Shown here piece by piece: positions 42,533-52,351 of a DNA stretch of 64,000 nt; within the stretch, counting starts at the first letter, position 1, and every line of letters starts with the position of its first letter. The stretch is from positions 208,169-272,168 of the forward strand of contig CAVQYQ010000001.1 in the NCBI GenBank assembly GCA_963718195.1, given 5' to 3'. Under the pieces are notes generated by a model. That model was not told where the DNA came from. It did no database searches and worked only from the letters and a program-made list of their open reading frames with translations. Position numbers and translations under genes: made by a program. Source of the DNA: MADRE3 sp963718195 (GTDB lineage: Bacteria > Desulfobacterota > Desulfobulbia > Desulfobulbales > Desulfocapsaceae).

Positions 42533-44950
42533 TTGACTGAAGAACTTAAAAACTACGATGCTGGCCAGATAAAAGTACTTGATGGCCTTGAAGCGGTGAG
42601 AAAAAGACCTGCCATGTATATTGGTAACACCGCTGTGGAGGGACTGCATCACCTTATTTGGGAAGTTGTTGACAATAGCATAGACGAAGCTTTGGCCGGT
42701 TATTGTCAACGAATCAGGGTTACCATACATGAAGACAATGGGGTAACTGTTGAGGATGATGGACGGGGAATACCTGTTGATATACACCCCACAGAGAATA
42801 TTTCCGCGCTTGAGCTGGTAATGACGACGCTTCATGCCGGAGGGAAGTTTGACCATTCCACCTATAAGGTTTCGGGAGGTTTGCATGGCGTTGGCGTTTC
42901 AGTTGTTAATGCCCTTTCAGTAGAAGCTGTTGCTGAAATTCGCAGGGATGGAAAAATTTACCGTCAGTCCTATCGATATGGAGAAAAAGATGGTGAACTT
43001 GAAATAGTCGGTACCAGTGAAAAAACCGGCACTACCATATCATTTAAAGCGGATCCGCAAATATTCAGTGAGACGACTGTTTATGAATATGAAACGGTAA
43101 AAAACAGACTGCGTGAACTTGCCTTTTTAAACAGGGATGTTCGAATTTATTTGAAAGATGAAAGAAGTGGAGAAGAGGATAAATTTCATGCATCGGGCGG
43201 TATCGTCTCCTACATTGAGTATCTCAACAGGAATCGTACTCCGGTTTTTAATGAACCCATATTTTTGAGTGCTGAACGGGATATGGTTCAGGTTGAAATT
43301 TCTTTTCAGTATTTCGACGGCTATTCTGAAAGGCTTTTTTCTTTTGTTAATAACATTAATACAAGAGAAGGCGGTACCCACGTGGCTGGTTTCAGAGCTG
43401 CTTTGACCAAATGTATAAACCGATATGCCAGTGATGATATTATTCCCAAAAACCTCAGAGAAAAAATGGGAGGGGATGATGTCCGTGAAGGATTAACCTG
43501 CGTCATATCAGTTCATGTACCAAATCCTCAATTTGAGGGTCAAACCAAAACAAAACTCGGAAATTCTGAAGTAAAATCAATAGTTGAGTCTGTTTGTAAT
43601 GAAAAACTCACTCTTTTTCTTGAACAAAATCCTCAGGTTGCCAAACGTATTCTTACAAAAGTCGTTGAAGCGGCAAGAGCTCGTGAGGCTGCAAAAAAAG
43701 CTAGGGATCTATCGAGAAAGAAAGGTTCAACAAGCCTTTTAATGGCCGGTAAGCTTGCCGAGTGCCAGGAAAAAGACCCGTCAAAAAGAGAAATATTTAT
43801 AGTCGAGGGAGATTCAGCCGGCGGTTCAGCAAAACAGGGGCGTGATCGTTCGATTCAGGCAATACTCCCTCTTCGTGGAAAAATAATGAACGTCGAAAAA
43901 GCCCGGTTCGACAAAATATTAAACAGTGAAGAAATAAAACAGCTGATAGCAGCTTTTGGCTGCGGCATAGGCAAAGATGAATTTGATCTGGAAAAACTTC
44001 GATATCACAAAATCATCATCATGACAGATGCCGATGTTGATGGAGCCCATATAAGGACCTTGCTGCTGACGTTTCTTTACAGGCAGATGCTGCCACTCGT
44101 GCAGGGAGGGTATGTTTATATAGGCCAACCGCCGCTCTATCGACTTGCCAAAGGAAAAAAAGAGACATATTTCCTGGATGATGATGAGCTCAACAACTAC
44201 CTGTTTACCCAGGCGAGCGAGAAATTCAAGGTTTTTACTGAAGGGTCTGAAGAACAGGAACTTTCTGGTGAACGACTTGTCAAGACCTTACGAGACCTTT
44301 CTCTGTATCAAAAACTTGTTTCATACCTGAACAGAATGAATATATGGGATGATTTACTATTCAGTCTGCTTAGCAAAGATATTCGCAAAGCCGATCAGTT
44401 TGCCGATAAAACGGTGGTTGAGTCAATTATTGAGGACTTGTCCGGCAATGATGAAATGAAGGTTGGATCAATACGGCCGTGCAGATGGCGGGCCGATTGT
44501 TATGAGGTTGATGTGGCGGTAAAAGGTAAGGCACAAATAATGACAACCCTTGGACCCCAGATACCTCTCATTAATGAGTATCGTTCGGCATTGCAGTTGT
44601 TTCCGCAGATAAAAGATTATCTTGAAAAAAACTTTATCGTCAGGCAGGAAACGAAAACTGAAGATGCAATCGATATAAAGGTCGGGAACTGGAGTGAAAT
44701 GGTGGAGACGGTTCGCAACGAATCTTTTAAAGGAAGCCACTTGCAGAGATATAAAGGACTGGGTGAAATGAATCCTGAGCAGCTCTGGGAGACAACCATG
44801 AACCCGAAAAACAGAGTTCTTATGCAGGTAAAAATAAAAGACGTTGAAGCAGCTGATGAGATGTTTACAACCCTGATGGGTGATAAGGTCGAACCGCGCA
44901 GAGAATTTATTCAAAACCATGCACTGGAAGTAACAGACCTGGATATATAA
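42533..44950 (+). CDS. gyrB: DNA gyrase subunit B
   Basis: GyrB is the ATPase subunit of gyrase. The 805-residue protein uses TTG 42533 as start, with AAAGGA upstream. The GHKL ATPase domain shows WEVVDNSIDEALAG, DDGRGIPVD and SGGLHGVGVSVVNALS. The TOPRIM domain has VEGDSAGGSAKQGRDR and MTDADVDGAHIRTLL. RYKGLGEMNP is near the C-terminus. The insert near residues 560-730, seen in Gram-negative GyrB, is present. gyrA follows after 173 bp. Confidence 0.97.
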   Translation: MTEELKNYDAGQIKVLDGLEAVRKRPAMYIGNTAVEGLHHLIWEVVDNSIDEALAGYCQRIRVTIHEDNGVTVEDDGRGIPVDIHPTENISALELVMTTLHAGGKFDHSTYKVSGGLHGVGVSVVNALSVEAVAEIRRDGKIYRQSYRYGEKDGELEIVGTSEKTGTTISFKADPQIFSETTVYEYETVKNRLRELAFLNRDVRIYLKDERSGEEDKFHASGGIVSYIEYLNRNRTPVFNEPIFLSAERDMVQVEISFQYFDGYSERLFSFVNNINTREGGTHVAGFRAALTKCINRYASDDIIPKNLREKMGGDDVREGLTCVISVHVPNPQFEGQTKTKLGNSEVKSIVESVCNEKLTLFLEQNPQVAKRILTKVVEAARAREAAKKARDLSRKKGSTSLLMAGKLAECQEKDPSKREIFIVEGDSAGGSAKQGRDRSIQAILPLRGKIMNVEKARFDKILNSEEIKQLIAAFGCGIGKDEFDLEKLRYHKIIIMTDADVDGAHIRTLLLTFLYRQMLPLVQGGYVYIGQPPLYRLAKGKKETYFLDDDELNNYLFTQASEKFKVFTEGSEEQELSGERLVKTLRDLSLYQKLVSYLNRMNIWDDLLFSLLSKDIRKADQFADKTVVESIIEDLSGNDEMKVGSIRPCRWRADCYEVDVAVKGKAQIMTTLGPQIPLINEYRSALQLFPQIKDYLEKNFIVRQETKTEDAIDIKVGNWSEMVETVRNESFKGSHLQRYKGLGEMNPEQLWETTMNPKNRVLMQVKIKDVEAADEMFTTLMGDKVEPRREFIQNHALEVTDLDI

Positions 44951-45123
44951 TTAATCAGAGCCTTTTGCAAAATGATGATTTTCGTTCAACGTCAAGGCAT
45001 GTGAAAAATTTTTACCGCAGGCATCGTTGATATTCTGAGGATAAAAATTTAAGCATAACGTAGAGGTCGAGCGAAAAGGGCCTTTTGCGAGTGGCTCATC
45101 AAATAAAAGATTGAACAGCAATC

Positions 45124-47610
45124 ATGATAAACGATAAAGAAAACGAATCTTCACCCGAAGAATTTCCCGAGATATCGATAGAGAAAGAGCTGAAAAAATC
45201 GTATCTCGACTATGCAATGAGTGTTATCGCAGGAAGGGCTTTACCTGATGTACGTGATGGACTTAAACCCGTTCACAGGCGGGTTCTCTTCGCGATGCGG
45301 GAATTAGGGGTTTTTTATAACAGACCGTATGTTAAATCAGCAAGAATAGTTGGTGATGTCATCGGTAAATATCACCCGCATGGTGATACAGCAGCCTATG
45401 ATACCCTGGTAAGAATGGCCCAGGATTTCTCCATGAGATATCCCCTTGTCAACGGACAGGGAAACTTTGGATCCCTCGACGGGGACTCTCCTGCGGCAAT
45501 GCGTTATACAGAAGCACGTATGACACGTATAGACAGGGAAATGGTAACCGACCTGGAAAAAGAAACGGTCGACTATGTACCAAACTACGATAACTCTTTG
45601 GCTGAACCGTCTGTACTACCCAGCAAAATTCCCAACCTGCTTATTAATGGTTCTTCAGGCATTGCCGTTGGAATGGCAACCAATATTCCACCCCACAATT
45701 TATCGGAAATAATTGATGGTCTGATTGCCTTGATTGAAGACCCGAATATTGCCGTTCACCAGCTTTTCTCAATTATAAGTGGTCCTGATTTTCCCACAGG
45801 CGGTATTATTTGCGGTCGTGCCGGTATACGAGAAGCCTATGAAACGGGAAGAGGCATCATTATTATGCGTGCTCGAACCCATATAGAGAAATCAAAAGAC
45901 GGGAGAAAAGAGACGATTGTTGTTACCGAAATACCCTATCAACAAAACAAAGCAGTTCTTGTTGAAAAAATAGCACACCTTGTAAAGGACAAGAAGCTTC
46001 CAGCTATATCCGAGGTTCGTGACGAATCAGACCGGGAAGGTTTGAGAATCGTTATGGAACTGAAAAAAGATGAAATTGCAGAGGTGGTTATTAACCAGCT
46101 GTACAAGATGACACCAATGCAGAAATCATTCGGTATCATCTTTCTCGCTATTGTCAACAACAAACCAGAAGTACTTAATTTAAAACAGATACTTGAGCAC
46201 TTTATTCAACACCGAAGGGTTGTCGTTTATAGGAGAACAGCCTTTGAGCTGAGAAAAGCCGAAGAACGAGCACACATTCTTGAAGGGCTCAATATAGCAA
46301 TTAACAACCTTGATGATGTGGTTGAACTCATTAAAGCATCGAAGAACCCGGCAGAAGCTAAAGCAGAGCTCATCAGCAGGTATGATTTAAGTGAAATACA
46401 GGCGCAGACAATTCTTGATATGCGACTGCAGCGACTTACCGGGCTGGAACGAGAAAAGATTGCACAAGACTACCAGAAGATTATCGAGTTAATAAAAGAG
46501 TTGAAGGGTATCCTGGAAAATGAGACTCAAGTGATGAGTATCATAAAAAATGAGTTCCTGGAAATCAAAGAGACCTATGGAGATGAGAGAAAAACAGAAA
46601 TTATAGACGCCGTTGATGAGATCCTTCCCGAAGATCTTATTGCCCCTGAAGATATGGCGGTAACCGTCACCCGCTCGGGATATATAAAGCGTAACCCGGT
46701 AAGCCTCTATCGTTCTCAACACCGTGGGGGAAAAGGGGTGAAAGGGGTGACGAATATAGAGGAAGACTATGTGTCAAGCCTCTATGTTGCCTCTACCCTG
46801 GACACCTTTCTCTTCTTCACCAGTTATGGCAAGGTTTTCTGGCGGAAAGTCTACCAGCTGCCACTCGTTGGCAGAACCGCACGTGGAAAAGCCATTGTTA
46901 ACCTGTTAGAGCTTGATGATGGTGAAAAGGTCGCGGCAATTTTACCGATAACCTCCTTTGAGGACAGTGACCAGACGAAAACCATATTGATGGTGACAAA
47001 GTATGGCCGTGTTAAAAAGACTAGTCTTTCCGAGTTTAGAAAACCTCTTAGAAAGGGCAAGCGCGCCCTTACAATAAATGAAGGTGACGAAATAATATCT
47101 GCACATATCCTGAGTGGAGATGACACGGTCTTTATGATATCCCGTAACGGGGTCTCAATCCGTTTTCACGAATCTGATGTTCGCCCCATGGGTAGGACAG
47201 CAGCTGGTGTAAGGGGAATGAGGCTTAAGACAGGTGATTATATTGTTGGAGCAAGCGTGCTTGAAGCGCTGAGCGACAAGACGATCCTGACCGTGACCGA
47301 GAACGGTTTTGGAAAGCGAAGTCCCGCTGAAGATTACCGCATTCAACGGCGTGGTGGAAAAGGAATTTTTGCAATTAAACCGAGCGAAAGAAACGGTAGC
47401 ATTGTCGGGTCAATGATTGTTGAGGAGGACCAGGAGGTTATTCTTATTGCCGACTCCGGAAAAATGATTCGCATGGGATTTGATAATATACGTGTTATGG
47501 GTCGTACGACCCAGGGGGTAACGCTCATCAACCTCGAGGACGGTGAGCGTGTTGTGGCAATGGATATTTTAGCCCAGGACGACTCAGATGAGGGTGAAGA
47601 TAATGAGTAG
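45124..47610 (+). CDS. gyrA: DNA gyrase subunit A
   Basis: GyrA cuts and rejoins DNA. The 828-residue protein begins with the winged-helix region YLDYAMSVIAGRALPDVRDGLKPVHRR (listed here only to its core, residues 28-50). The catalytic Tyr is in AMRYTEARM near residue 125. The quinolone region reads YHPHGDTAAYDT, with Thr where E. coli has Ser83. The C-terminal pinwheel contains a GyrA-box, IQRRGGKG, which identifies gyrase rather than topoisomerase IV. The gene end overlaps gpsA by 8 bp. Confidence 0.97.
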   Translation: MINDKENESSPEEFPEISIEKELKKSYLDYAMSVIAGRALPDVRDGLKPVHRRVLFAMRELGVFYNRPYVKSARIVGDVIGKYHPHGDTAAYDTLVRMAQDFSMRYPLVNGQGNFGSLDGDSPAAMRYTEARMTRIDREMVTDLEKETVDYVPNYDNSLAEPSVLPSKIPNLLINGSSGIAVGMATNIPPHNLSEIIDGLIALIEDPNIAVHQLFSIISGPDFPTGGIICGRAGIREAYETGRGIIIMRARTHIEKSKDGRKETIVVTEIPYQQNKAVLVEKIAHLVKDKKLPAISEVRDESDREGLRIVMELKKDEIAEVVINQLYKMTPMQKSFGIIFLAIVNNKPEVLNLKQILEHFIQHRRVVVYRRTAFELRKAEERAHILEGLNIAINNLDDVVELIKASKNPAEAKAELISRYDLSEIQAQTILDMRLQRLTGLEREKIAQDYQKIIELIKELKGILENETQVMSIIKNEFLEIKETYGDERKTEIIDAVDEILPEDLIAPEDMAVTVTRSGYIKRNPVSLYRSQHRGGKGVKGVTNIEEDYVSSLYVASTLDTFLFFTSYGKVFWRKVYQLPLVGRTARGKAIVNLLELDDGEKVAAILPITSFEDSDQTKTILMVTKYGRVKKTSLSEFRKPLRKGKRALTINEGDEIISAHILSGDDTVFMISRNGVSIRFHESDVRPMGRTAAGVRGMRLKTGDYIVGASVLEALSDKTILTVTENGFGKRSPAEDYRIQRRGGKGIFAIKPSERNGSIVGSMIVEEDQEVILIADSGKMIRMGFDNIRVMGRTTQGVTLINLEDGERVVAMDILAQDDSDEGEDNE

Positions 47611-48622
47611 AGGGCAGCACCCCATAGCGGTTATTGGGGCCGGCTCCTGGGGGACTGCCATAGCGCTGCTTTTAAGTAAAAAAGGGTATATTGTGCGGCT
47701 TTGGGACTTTGACCCAACCCATGTAAAAACATTGAAGGAAGAAGGAGAAAACAATCGTTATTTACCCGGAATCAGGTTTCCCGATACCCTGACTCCAACC
47801 TCTGACCTGCAGTCGGCCGTGGATGGCTCACCCACTATCTGCATGGTTGTTCCTTCCCACGGTTATCGCTTAGTATTCAGTAACCTTGTTGACTACCTCA
47901 AAGAAGATACGGTTGTTGTCTCTGCAACCAAGGGTGTTGAAAACGAGACCTTACAGACCATGTCGCAGGTCATGGCAGACGTTTTACATAGTAAGAAAGG
48001 CAATCTCAATGTTGCGCTTGCGGTACTGTCAGGACCTTCTTTTGCCAAAGAGGTTGCTGAAGAAGTACCGACGGCAATAACCATGGGGTGCAAGAACAGC
48101 ATTATTGCTCAGGAACTTCAAAGTATTTTTAATTCCGGCTATTTCCGTGTTTATACATCCAGTGATATTATAGGCTTGGAGGTCAGCGCTTCATTAAAAA
48201 ATATCATAGCTATCGCAGCTGGTATCTGTGACGGGCTTTCATTCGGTATGAACGCACGGGCAGCCCTTATCACCAGAGGGCTTGCCGAAATATCACGCTT
48301 TGGTTTGAAACTTGGGGCAGAACCCTCTACCTTCTATGGACTCAGTGGGATGGGCGATCTGGTTCTCACCTGCACAGGTGACCTGAGCAGAAACAGAACG
48401 GTTGGCCTTAAACTGGGAAAAGGCCAAACACTTGAGCAGATACTTGAAGAAATGTCGATGGTTGCAGAAGGCGTTAAAACGACCAGATCTGTTTATCACC
48501 TGGCCCAAAAAATAGAAGTGGAGATGCCGATACTTGAGCAGGTGTACCAGATACTCTATGAGAACAAAGATTGTCGTACAGCTGTAAATGACCTGCTTAA
48601 TCGAGAATTAAAAGCAGAATAA
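47603..48622 (+). CDS. gpsA: Glycerol-3-phosphate dehydrogenase [NAD(P)+]
   Basis: GpsA makes sn-glycerol 3-phosphate for phospholipids. It has the NAD(P) motif VIGAGSWGTAIA near residue 10, VSATKGVE, VLSGPSFAKEVA, and the catalytic Lys region EVSASLKNIIAIAAG. NARAALITRGLAE follows. ATG 47603 overlaps the gyrA stop; an in-frame ATG at 47588 would add five residues. The 339-residue length is typical. It ends 11 bp from the convergent rdgB with no terminator visible. Confidence 0.95.
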   Translation: MSRGQHPIAVIGAGSWGTAIALLLSKKGYIVRLWDFDPTHVKTLKEEGENNRYLPGIRFPDTLTPTSDLQSAVDGSPTICMVVPSHGYRLVFSNLVDYLKEDTVVVSATKGVENETLQTMSQVMADVLHSKKGNLNVALAVLSGPSFAKEVAEEVPTAITMGCKNSIIAQELQSIFNSGYFRVYTSSDIIGLEVSASLKNIIAIAAGICDGLSFGMNARAALITRGLAEISRFGLKLGAEPSTFYGLSGMGDLVLTCTGDLSRNRTVGLKLGKGQTLEQILEEMSMVAEGVKTTRSVYHLAQKIEVEMPILEQVYQILYENKDCRTAVNDLLNRELKAE

Positions 48623-48633
48623 ATTAAACGGCC

Positions 48634-49305
48634 CTACTCGGACCAGTCATTTTTCTCGAACTCGCTGTGGTCAGGTTGCTCAGGCATTTCTTCCATGGTT
48701 CTCTGGTTGAGCCACACCATTATTTTATCAAATTCTGCCTTGACCTCTGCGAGCACTTTACCCCGGTGACTTACCTTGTTTTTCTCCTCCATGGTCAGCT
48801 CGGCAAATGTTTTCTTCAATGGTTCATAGAAAAAGACAGGGTCATAACCAAATCCCCCCTCGCCTCTTGGTGACTCAAGGATTGTGCCGTTGCAGGTTGC
48901 TTCATAGGTAAGAGCTGGGCCGGAAGGTACTGCGATAGAGAGAACGCAGGTAAAGAATGCCTCACGATCTTCTACCCCAGACATTCTGTTCAGTAATTTT
49001 TCACAATTTTGCTTATCTGTTGCCCCCTCACCGGCATAACGGGCAGAAAACACCCCCGGTTCCCCGTTCAAAGCCTTTACGGATATCCCGGAATCATCAG
49101 CAATCGCCGGCACCCCGAGTACCTTGGCGACGTGATGAGCCTTTTTATAGGCATTTTCATCAAACGTGGTGCCATCCTCAACAATGGTTGGTAACGGACC
49201 AAAATCTGAAAGACACTTGACCTCGACCGGAAATTCAGCCATTAGGTTCTTGAATTCTTTCACTTTATTTTGGTTACTGGTTGCCAGTACAACTAAATTA
49301 AACAT
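48634..49305 (-). CDS. rdgB: XTP/dITP pyrophosphatase (RdgB/HAM1)
   Basis: RdgB removes non-canonical purine triphosphates (XTP, ITP) from the nucleotide pool. It begins NLVVLATSNQNKVKEF, with the SxxNxxK nucleotide motif. Further motifs are TFDENAYKKA, ADDSGISVKAL, PGVFSARYAG, GFGYDPVFF and SHRGKVL. ATG 49305 overlaps the queH stop by 8 bp. The C-terminal tail of about 25 residues (rich in Glu) is longer than in E. coli. Confidence 0.94.
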   Translation of the reverse strand: MFNLVVLATSNQNKVKEFKNLMAEFPVEVKCLSDFGPLPTIVEDGTTFDENAYKKAHHVAKVLGVPAIADDSGISVKALNGEPGVFSARYAGEGATDKQNCEKLLNRMSGVEDREAFFTCVLSIAVPSGPALTYEATCNGTILESPRGEGGFGYDPVFFYEPLKKTFAELTMEEKNKVSHRGKVLAEVKAEFDKIMVWLNQRTMEEMPEQPDHSEFEKNDWSE

Positions 49306-49867
49306 GACGTTTTTTTTCCTTTCTTTGTTTTTTCTTATACCTGTTGTCGTATCGCTCCTGTTCGCTGTACACGCAGCCACAATAGGGTTGTCGATACATA
49401 CCAAGGGCAAGAGACTCCTCAATCCCCTGCTGCCATCCGTCCCGAAAGTCTCTGTATATAAAAGAGACAGTGTGGTTATCAGACAGGGTTTCACCCTGCT
49501 TTCTTATCAGTGCGTGGTTTTGGTATTTACTGTACAGAAGTGTCGTTGAAAAAGAACCAAACCCCTGTTCTTCTGCAACCTTCATCGTTTTCTCAAGTCT
49601 CAACTGGTAACAGACAGGACATCTTTTGTTCTCTTTGAAAACAACAGCCCGTAAAAAATCGCGCAAACCATAGTCCCTGTCGATGATGAGCGGGATATTT
49701 TGTTGATCTGTGTATGATATGACCCCGTCAAGCCTTTTTCTGAACTCTTTGTAGGGGTGAATATTCGGGTTATAAAAATAGGTGCTAAACAAAATGCCTT
49801 CGCTGGTGAGCACCTTTTCCGGGTGAAGGAGACACGGTGCACAGCAAAGGTGTAAAAGGAGGGACAT
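49298..49867 (-). CDS. queH: Epoxyqueuosine reductase QueH
   Basis: QueH (DUF208) carries out the last step of queuosine synthesis, reducing epoxyqueuosine on tRNA, and replaces QueG in many anaerobes. The 189-residue protein has the adjacent cysteine motif LHLCCAPCLLHP at the start and a second pair, CPVCYQLRLEKT, near residue 80; YCGCVYS follows. These Cys bind an Fe-S cluster and a metal. The C-terminus is strongly basic (KKKQRKEKKRH). Confidence 0.9.
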   Translation of the reverse strand: MSLLLHLCCAPCLLHPEKVLTSEGILFSTYFYNPNIHPYKEFRKRLDGVISYTDQQNIPLIIDRDYGLRDFLRAVVFKENKRCPVCYQLRLEKTMKVAEEQGFGSFSTTLLYSKYQNHALIRKQGETLSDNHTVSFIYRDFRDGWQQGIEESLALGMYRQPYCGCVYSEQERYDNRYKKKQRKEKKRHV

Positions 49868-49871
49868 ACGT

Positions 49872-51422
49872 TTATATTTTATACTGTTTGGGGTTTATAT
49901 TGTACTGATGGATTTTGTAATTGATAATTCTCAGGCTGGTATCGAGAAACTGAGCGGTTTTTGTCTGGTTGCCATTATTTTTCTTTAATCCGTCAATTAT
50001 AAGATCTTTCTCAAAATTTTCCACGGCTGTAGTCAAAGAGAGCGGTTTACCACTGGCCGCTGTTTCGGAGACCTGGAGTGTTGGCGGGAGGTGAACACCT
50101 TTTATGGACGAACCATCGCAGACAAGAACGGCTCGCTCAATACAGTTTTGGAGCTCTCGCACGTTGCCAGGCCAGTGATACTGTATGAGCAGGTCAATTG
50201 CTGAGGTAGATATCCTTTTGATTTCTTTGCTGTTTTCTTTGTTAAACTTGTCGAGAAAAAATTCGGCAATAAGAAGGATGTCTGTACGGCGTTCCCTGAG
50301 TGGTGGCATATAAATTGGAAAGACATTGAGCCGATAATAAAGGTCTTCTCTAAATGTACCTTCCGAGACCGAATGTTCCAAATCCCGATTTGTTGCAGCG
50401 ACCAGGCGGACGTCACAGGAAATAGATTTTCCGGAGCCGAGCCGCTGAAAACTCCGTTCCTGAACGACATTGAGTAGTTTAACCTGCACTGAATGACTGA
50501 TTTCACCAATTTCATCTAAAAAGAGTGTACCACCTTCTGCCAGTTCAAACCTGCCAATCTTGCGCTCGTTTGCACCGGTAAAGGCGCCTTTTTCATGACC
50601 AAACAGTTCACTTTCGAGCAGTGTTTCCGGGAGGGCTGAACAGTTAACAACAACAAAGGGCTTGTCCTTTCGGTGACTGTTATAGTGAAGGGCCTTGGCC
50701 ACCAGGGTTTTGCCTGTTCCGGATTCTCCCCGCAAAAGCACAGTGGCATTGGAGTCAACAACCCGGTGTACCATTTCGTACACATCCTGCATTCGAGATG
50801 AGTTTCCGATGATATCATTAATTTTGTTTTTTTCAGAAAGTTCTCTTTTTAACTTTAAATTTTCAGTTTTAAGCTGGTCTTTTTCACGGTTAACAATCTG
50901 TACCCTTCTTACTGTCTGGGCAATAATACTCGATAAGATAGTGAGAAATTGTAGGTCTTTATGGGCCTGGTTGTCGATCCCTCCCGTGTACATTCTGTCA
51001 ATACTGAGCGCACCGATCACCTGTTTTCCATCTTTAATGGGAACGCAGAGAAAGGAGCGATTCTGGTCGCTTATATCTCCCCTGGACCGGGTTCGATTTA
51101 AAAAAAGGGGTTCCTCGGCAATGTGCGGGACAATTATCGGCTCTCCAGATGCTACCACCCTTCCCGTTATCCCCTCCCCTATTTTATATTTCCCCCTTTT
51201 CCTCCCTTCCGCGGTGAGGCCGTGGGCCACCTCAATCTCTAACTTACCTGTAACCGGGTTAACAATGGTGACTGTACCGTTTTCCATTAACTTGATTTCA
51301 TGGAGCAACTTCATGGCTTTTTCCAAACAATCACTCAGTACAAAAGATGAAGCAAGCTCTCTTGTTATTTCATACAGGCAGGTCAAATCCTGTAATTGAC
51401 TGTTCAAACTATTTTCTGTCAT
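49872..51422 (-). CDS. nifA: Sigma54-dependent activator with GAF domain, NifA-like
   Basis: The 516-residue protein has an N-terminal GAF domain (about 10-175) with a NifA-like stretch, EEPLFLNRTRSRGD and FLCVPIKDGKQVIGALSIDR. The AAA+ domain has Walker A GESGTGKT at residues 232-239, then GAFTGANERKIGRFE (sigma54 contact) and GGTLFLDEIGEIS. A C-terminal Fis-type helix-turn-helix contains GNQTKTAQFLD. The overall pattern resembles NifA, the activator of nitrogen fixation; no nif gene is in the window, so a different target is possible. It is divergent from the tRNA-Ser genes. Confidence 0.72.
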   Translation of the reverse strand: MTENSLNSQLQDLTCLYEITRELASSFVLSDCLEKAMKLLHEIKLMENGTVTIVNPVTGKLEIEVAHGLTAEGRKRGKYKIGEGITGRVVASGEPIIVPHIAEEPLFLNRTRSRGDISDQNRSFLCVPIKDGKQVIGALSIDRMYTGGIDNQAHKDLQFLTILSSIIAQTVRRVQIVNREKDQLKTENLKLKRELSEKNKINDIIGNSSRMQDVYEMVHRVVDSNATVLLRGESGTGKTLVAKALHYNSHRKDKPFVVVNCSALPETLLESELFGHEKGAFTGANERKIGRFELAEGGTLFLDEIGEISHSVQVKLLNVVQERSFQRLGSGKSISCDVRLVAATNRDLEHSVSEGTFREDLYYRLNVFPIYMPPLRERRTDILLIAEFFLDKFNKENSKEIKRISTSAIDLLIQYHWPGNVRELQNCIERAVLVCDGSSIKGVHLPPTLQVSETAASGKPLSLTTAVENFEKDLIIDGLKKNNGNQTKTAQFLDTSLRIINYKIHQYNINPKQYKI

Positions 51423-51560
51423 AATATTTATTTATTTGTTTTCACTGACTATGGTTCATTCCAGGGTGAACAAACTACCATAATTGTCACACAAGTTCCA
51501 CCCTGTGTTACAAAAATGTACAAAGAGTTTTCTGCACTTGGTTTACGCGATTACATATCG

Positions 51561-51589
51561 TTGACAGATTTATTGTTTGATGGTACAAG
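51561..51589 (+). promoter_or_regulatory. Promoter of the two tRNA-Ser genes
   Basis: A perfect TTGACA (51561-51566) and TACAAG (51584-51589) are spaced by 17 bp, and TGG before the -10 forms an extended element. The first tRNA starts 11 bp after the -10 box. Confidence 0.75.
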
Positions 51590-51600
51590 GATAAACCTCT

Positions 51601-51686
51601 GGAGGGATGGCCGAGTGGTTTAAGGCGGCGGTCTTGAAAACCGTTGTACGAAAGTACCGTGGGTTCGAATCCTACTCCCTCCGCCA
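51601..51686 (+). tRNA. tRNA-Ser (anticodon TGA)
   Basis: The 86-nt gene has an acceptor stem GGAGGGA/TCCCTCC with encoded CCA (51684-51686). The anticodon loop CTTGAAA places TGA at 51635-51637, the variable arm is long as expected for class II, and GGTTCGAATCC forms the T-loop. Confidence 0.96.
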
Positions 51687-51698
51687 GGTTTATTGTCA

Positions 51699-51791
51699 GG
51701 AGAGATGACCGAGTTGGCCGATGGTGCTCGCCTGCTAAGCGAGTGTGGGGATAATACTCCACCGAGGGTTCGAATCCCTCTCTCTCCGCCA
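51699..51791 (+). tRNA. tRNA-Ser (anticodon GCT)
   Basis: The 93-nt gene has an acceptor stem GGAGAGA/TCTCTCC with encoded CCA (51789-51791). The anticodon stem CTCGC/GCGAG encloses CTGCTAA with GCT at 51734-51736. A long variable arm is present. It lies 12 bp after the first tRNA-Ser, so they form one transcript. Confidence 0.96.
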
Positions 51792-51837
51792 GATAAAAAA
51801 GCTCAACTTTCTCCAGGAAAGTTGAGCTTTTTTATCT
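51791..51837. terminator. Strong bidirectional terminator
   Basis: A perfect 21-bp inverted repeat (51791-51811 with 51817-51837) and a 5-nt loop has A6 on the left and T6 on the right arm. It can end both the tRNA-Ser transcript and the leftward parAB-SH3 transcript. Confidence 0.95.
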
Positions 51838-51876
51838 GCTGGCATCATATATGGGGTGTCACACCCTACGATCTTT

Positions 51877-52344
51877 TCAAAACCCCCAAAGCAATGTGCG
51901 TTTTACCCAACCGGTAACACCACTCTCATGTTTTACCTGGGCCCACCCCTTCTGTTGCTTTAACGTTTTAAACACAACCCCATAATAGGCCTTGCCTACC
52001 ACCTTATAGTTTGTTCCAGGACCACTGCGAATATTTACCTTTTTATTCTTGTCCTTGTTAACCTTCACGATCATGTGGCCGGTGTTTGAAACAAGGTCCT
52101 GGTGGAGCCAGCCAGTATCCTTTTCAAAATCCTCAACTTTAATCCAGGTCCCCTGTTTTTTAAGAACTTTCAACGGGAGTCCGCTCCCATATTTCCACTT
52201 TACTGAATAGCTGGTACCTGGTCCGGACCTCAGGTTTACATCTTCACCGGAAACAGAAACCATTCGTGCAAAAGCGGTAAGAGGATAAAGAAAAAAAACA
52301 GCTAAAATTGTTGAAATTATTATAAATTTTTTAAACATAAACAC
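51877..52344 (-). CDS. Secreted protein with two bacterial SH3 domains
   Basis: The 155-residue product has a signal peptide (residues 1-26, ending AFA). Two SH3b domains follow, each with the pattern VNLRSGPGTSY...GW and VNIRSGPGTNY...GW, at about 30-85 and 95-150. Such proteins usually bind cell-wall peptides. No catalytic domain is attached. It lies 7 bp after parB, so it is probably the last gene of the par operon or a short unit of its own. An alternative start lies two codons downstream. Confidence 0.85.
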   Translation of the reverse strand: MFMFKKFIIISTILAVFFLYPLTAFARMVSVSGEDVNLRSGPGTSYSVKWKYGSGLPLKVLKKQGTWIKVEDFEKDTGWLHQDLVSNTGHMIVKVNKDKNKKVNIRSGPGTNYKVVGKAYYGVVFKTLKQQKGWAQVKHESGVTGWVKRTLLWGF

Positions 52345-52351
52345 TCTCTCG

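Noticed and set aside
51462..51505. Imperfect inverted repeat CAGGGTGAAC/GTTCCACCCTG before the NifA-like gene
   Set aside because: One-base length mismatch and no match to a known operator; kept only as a note.
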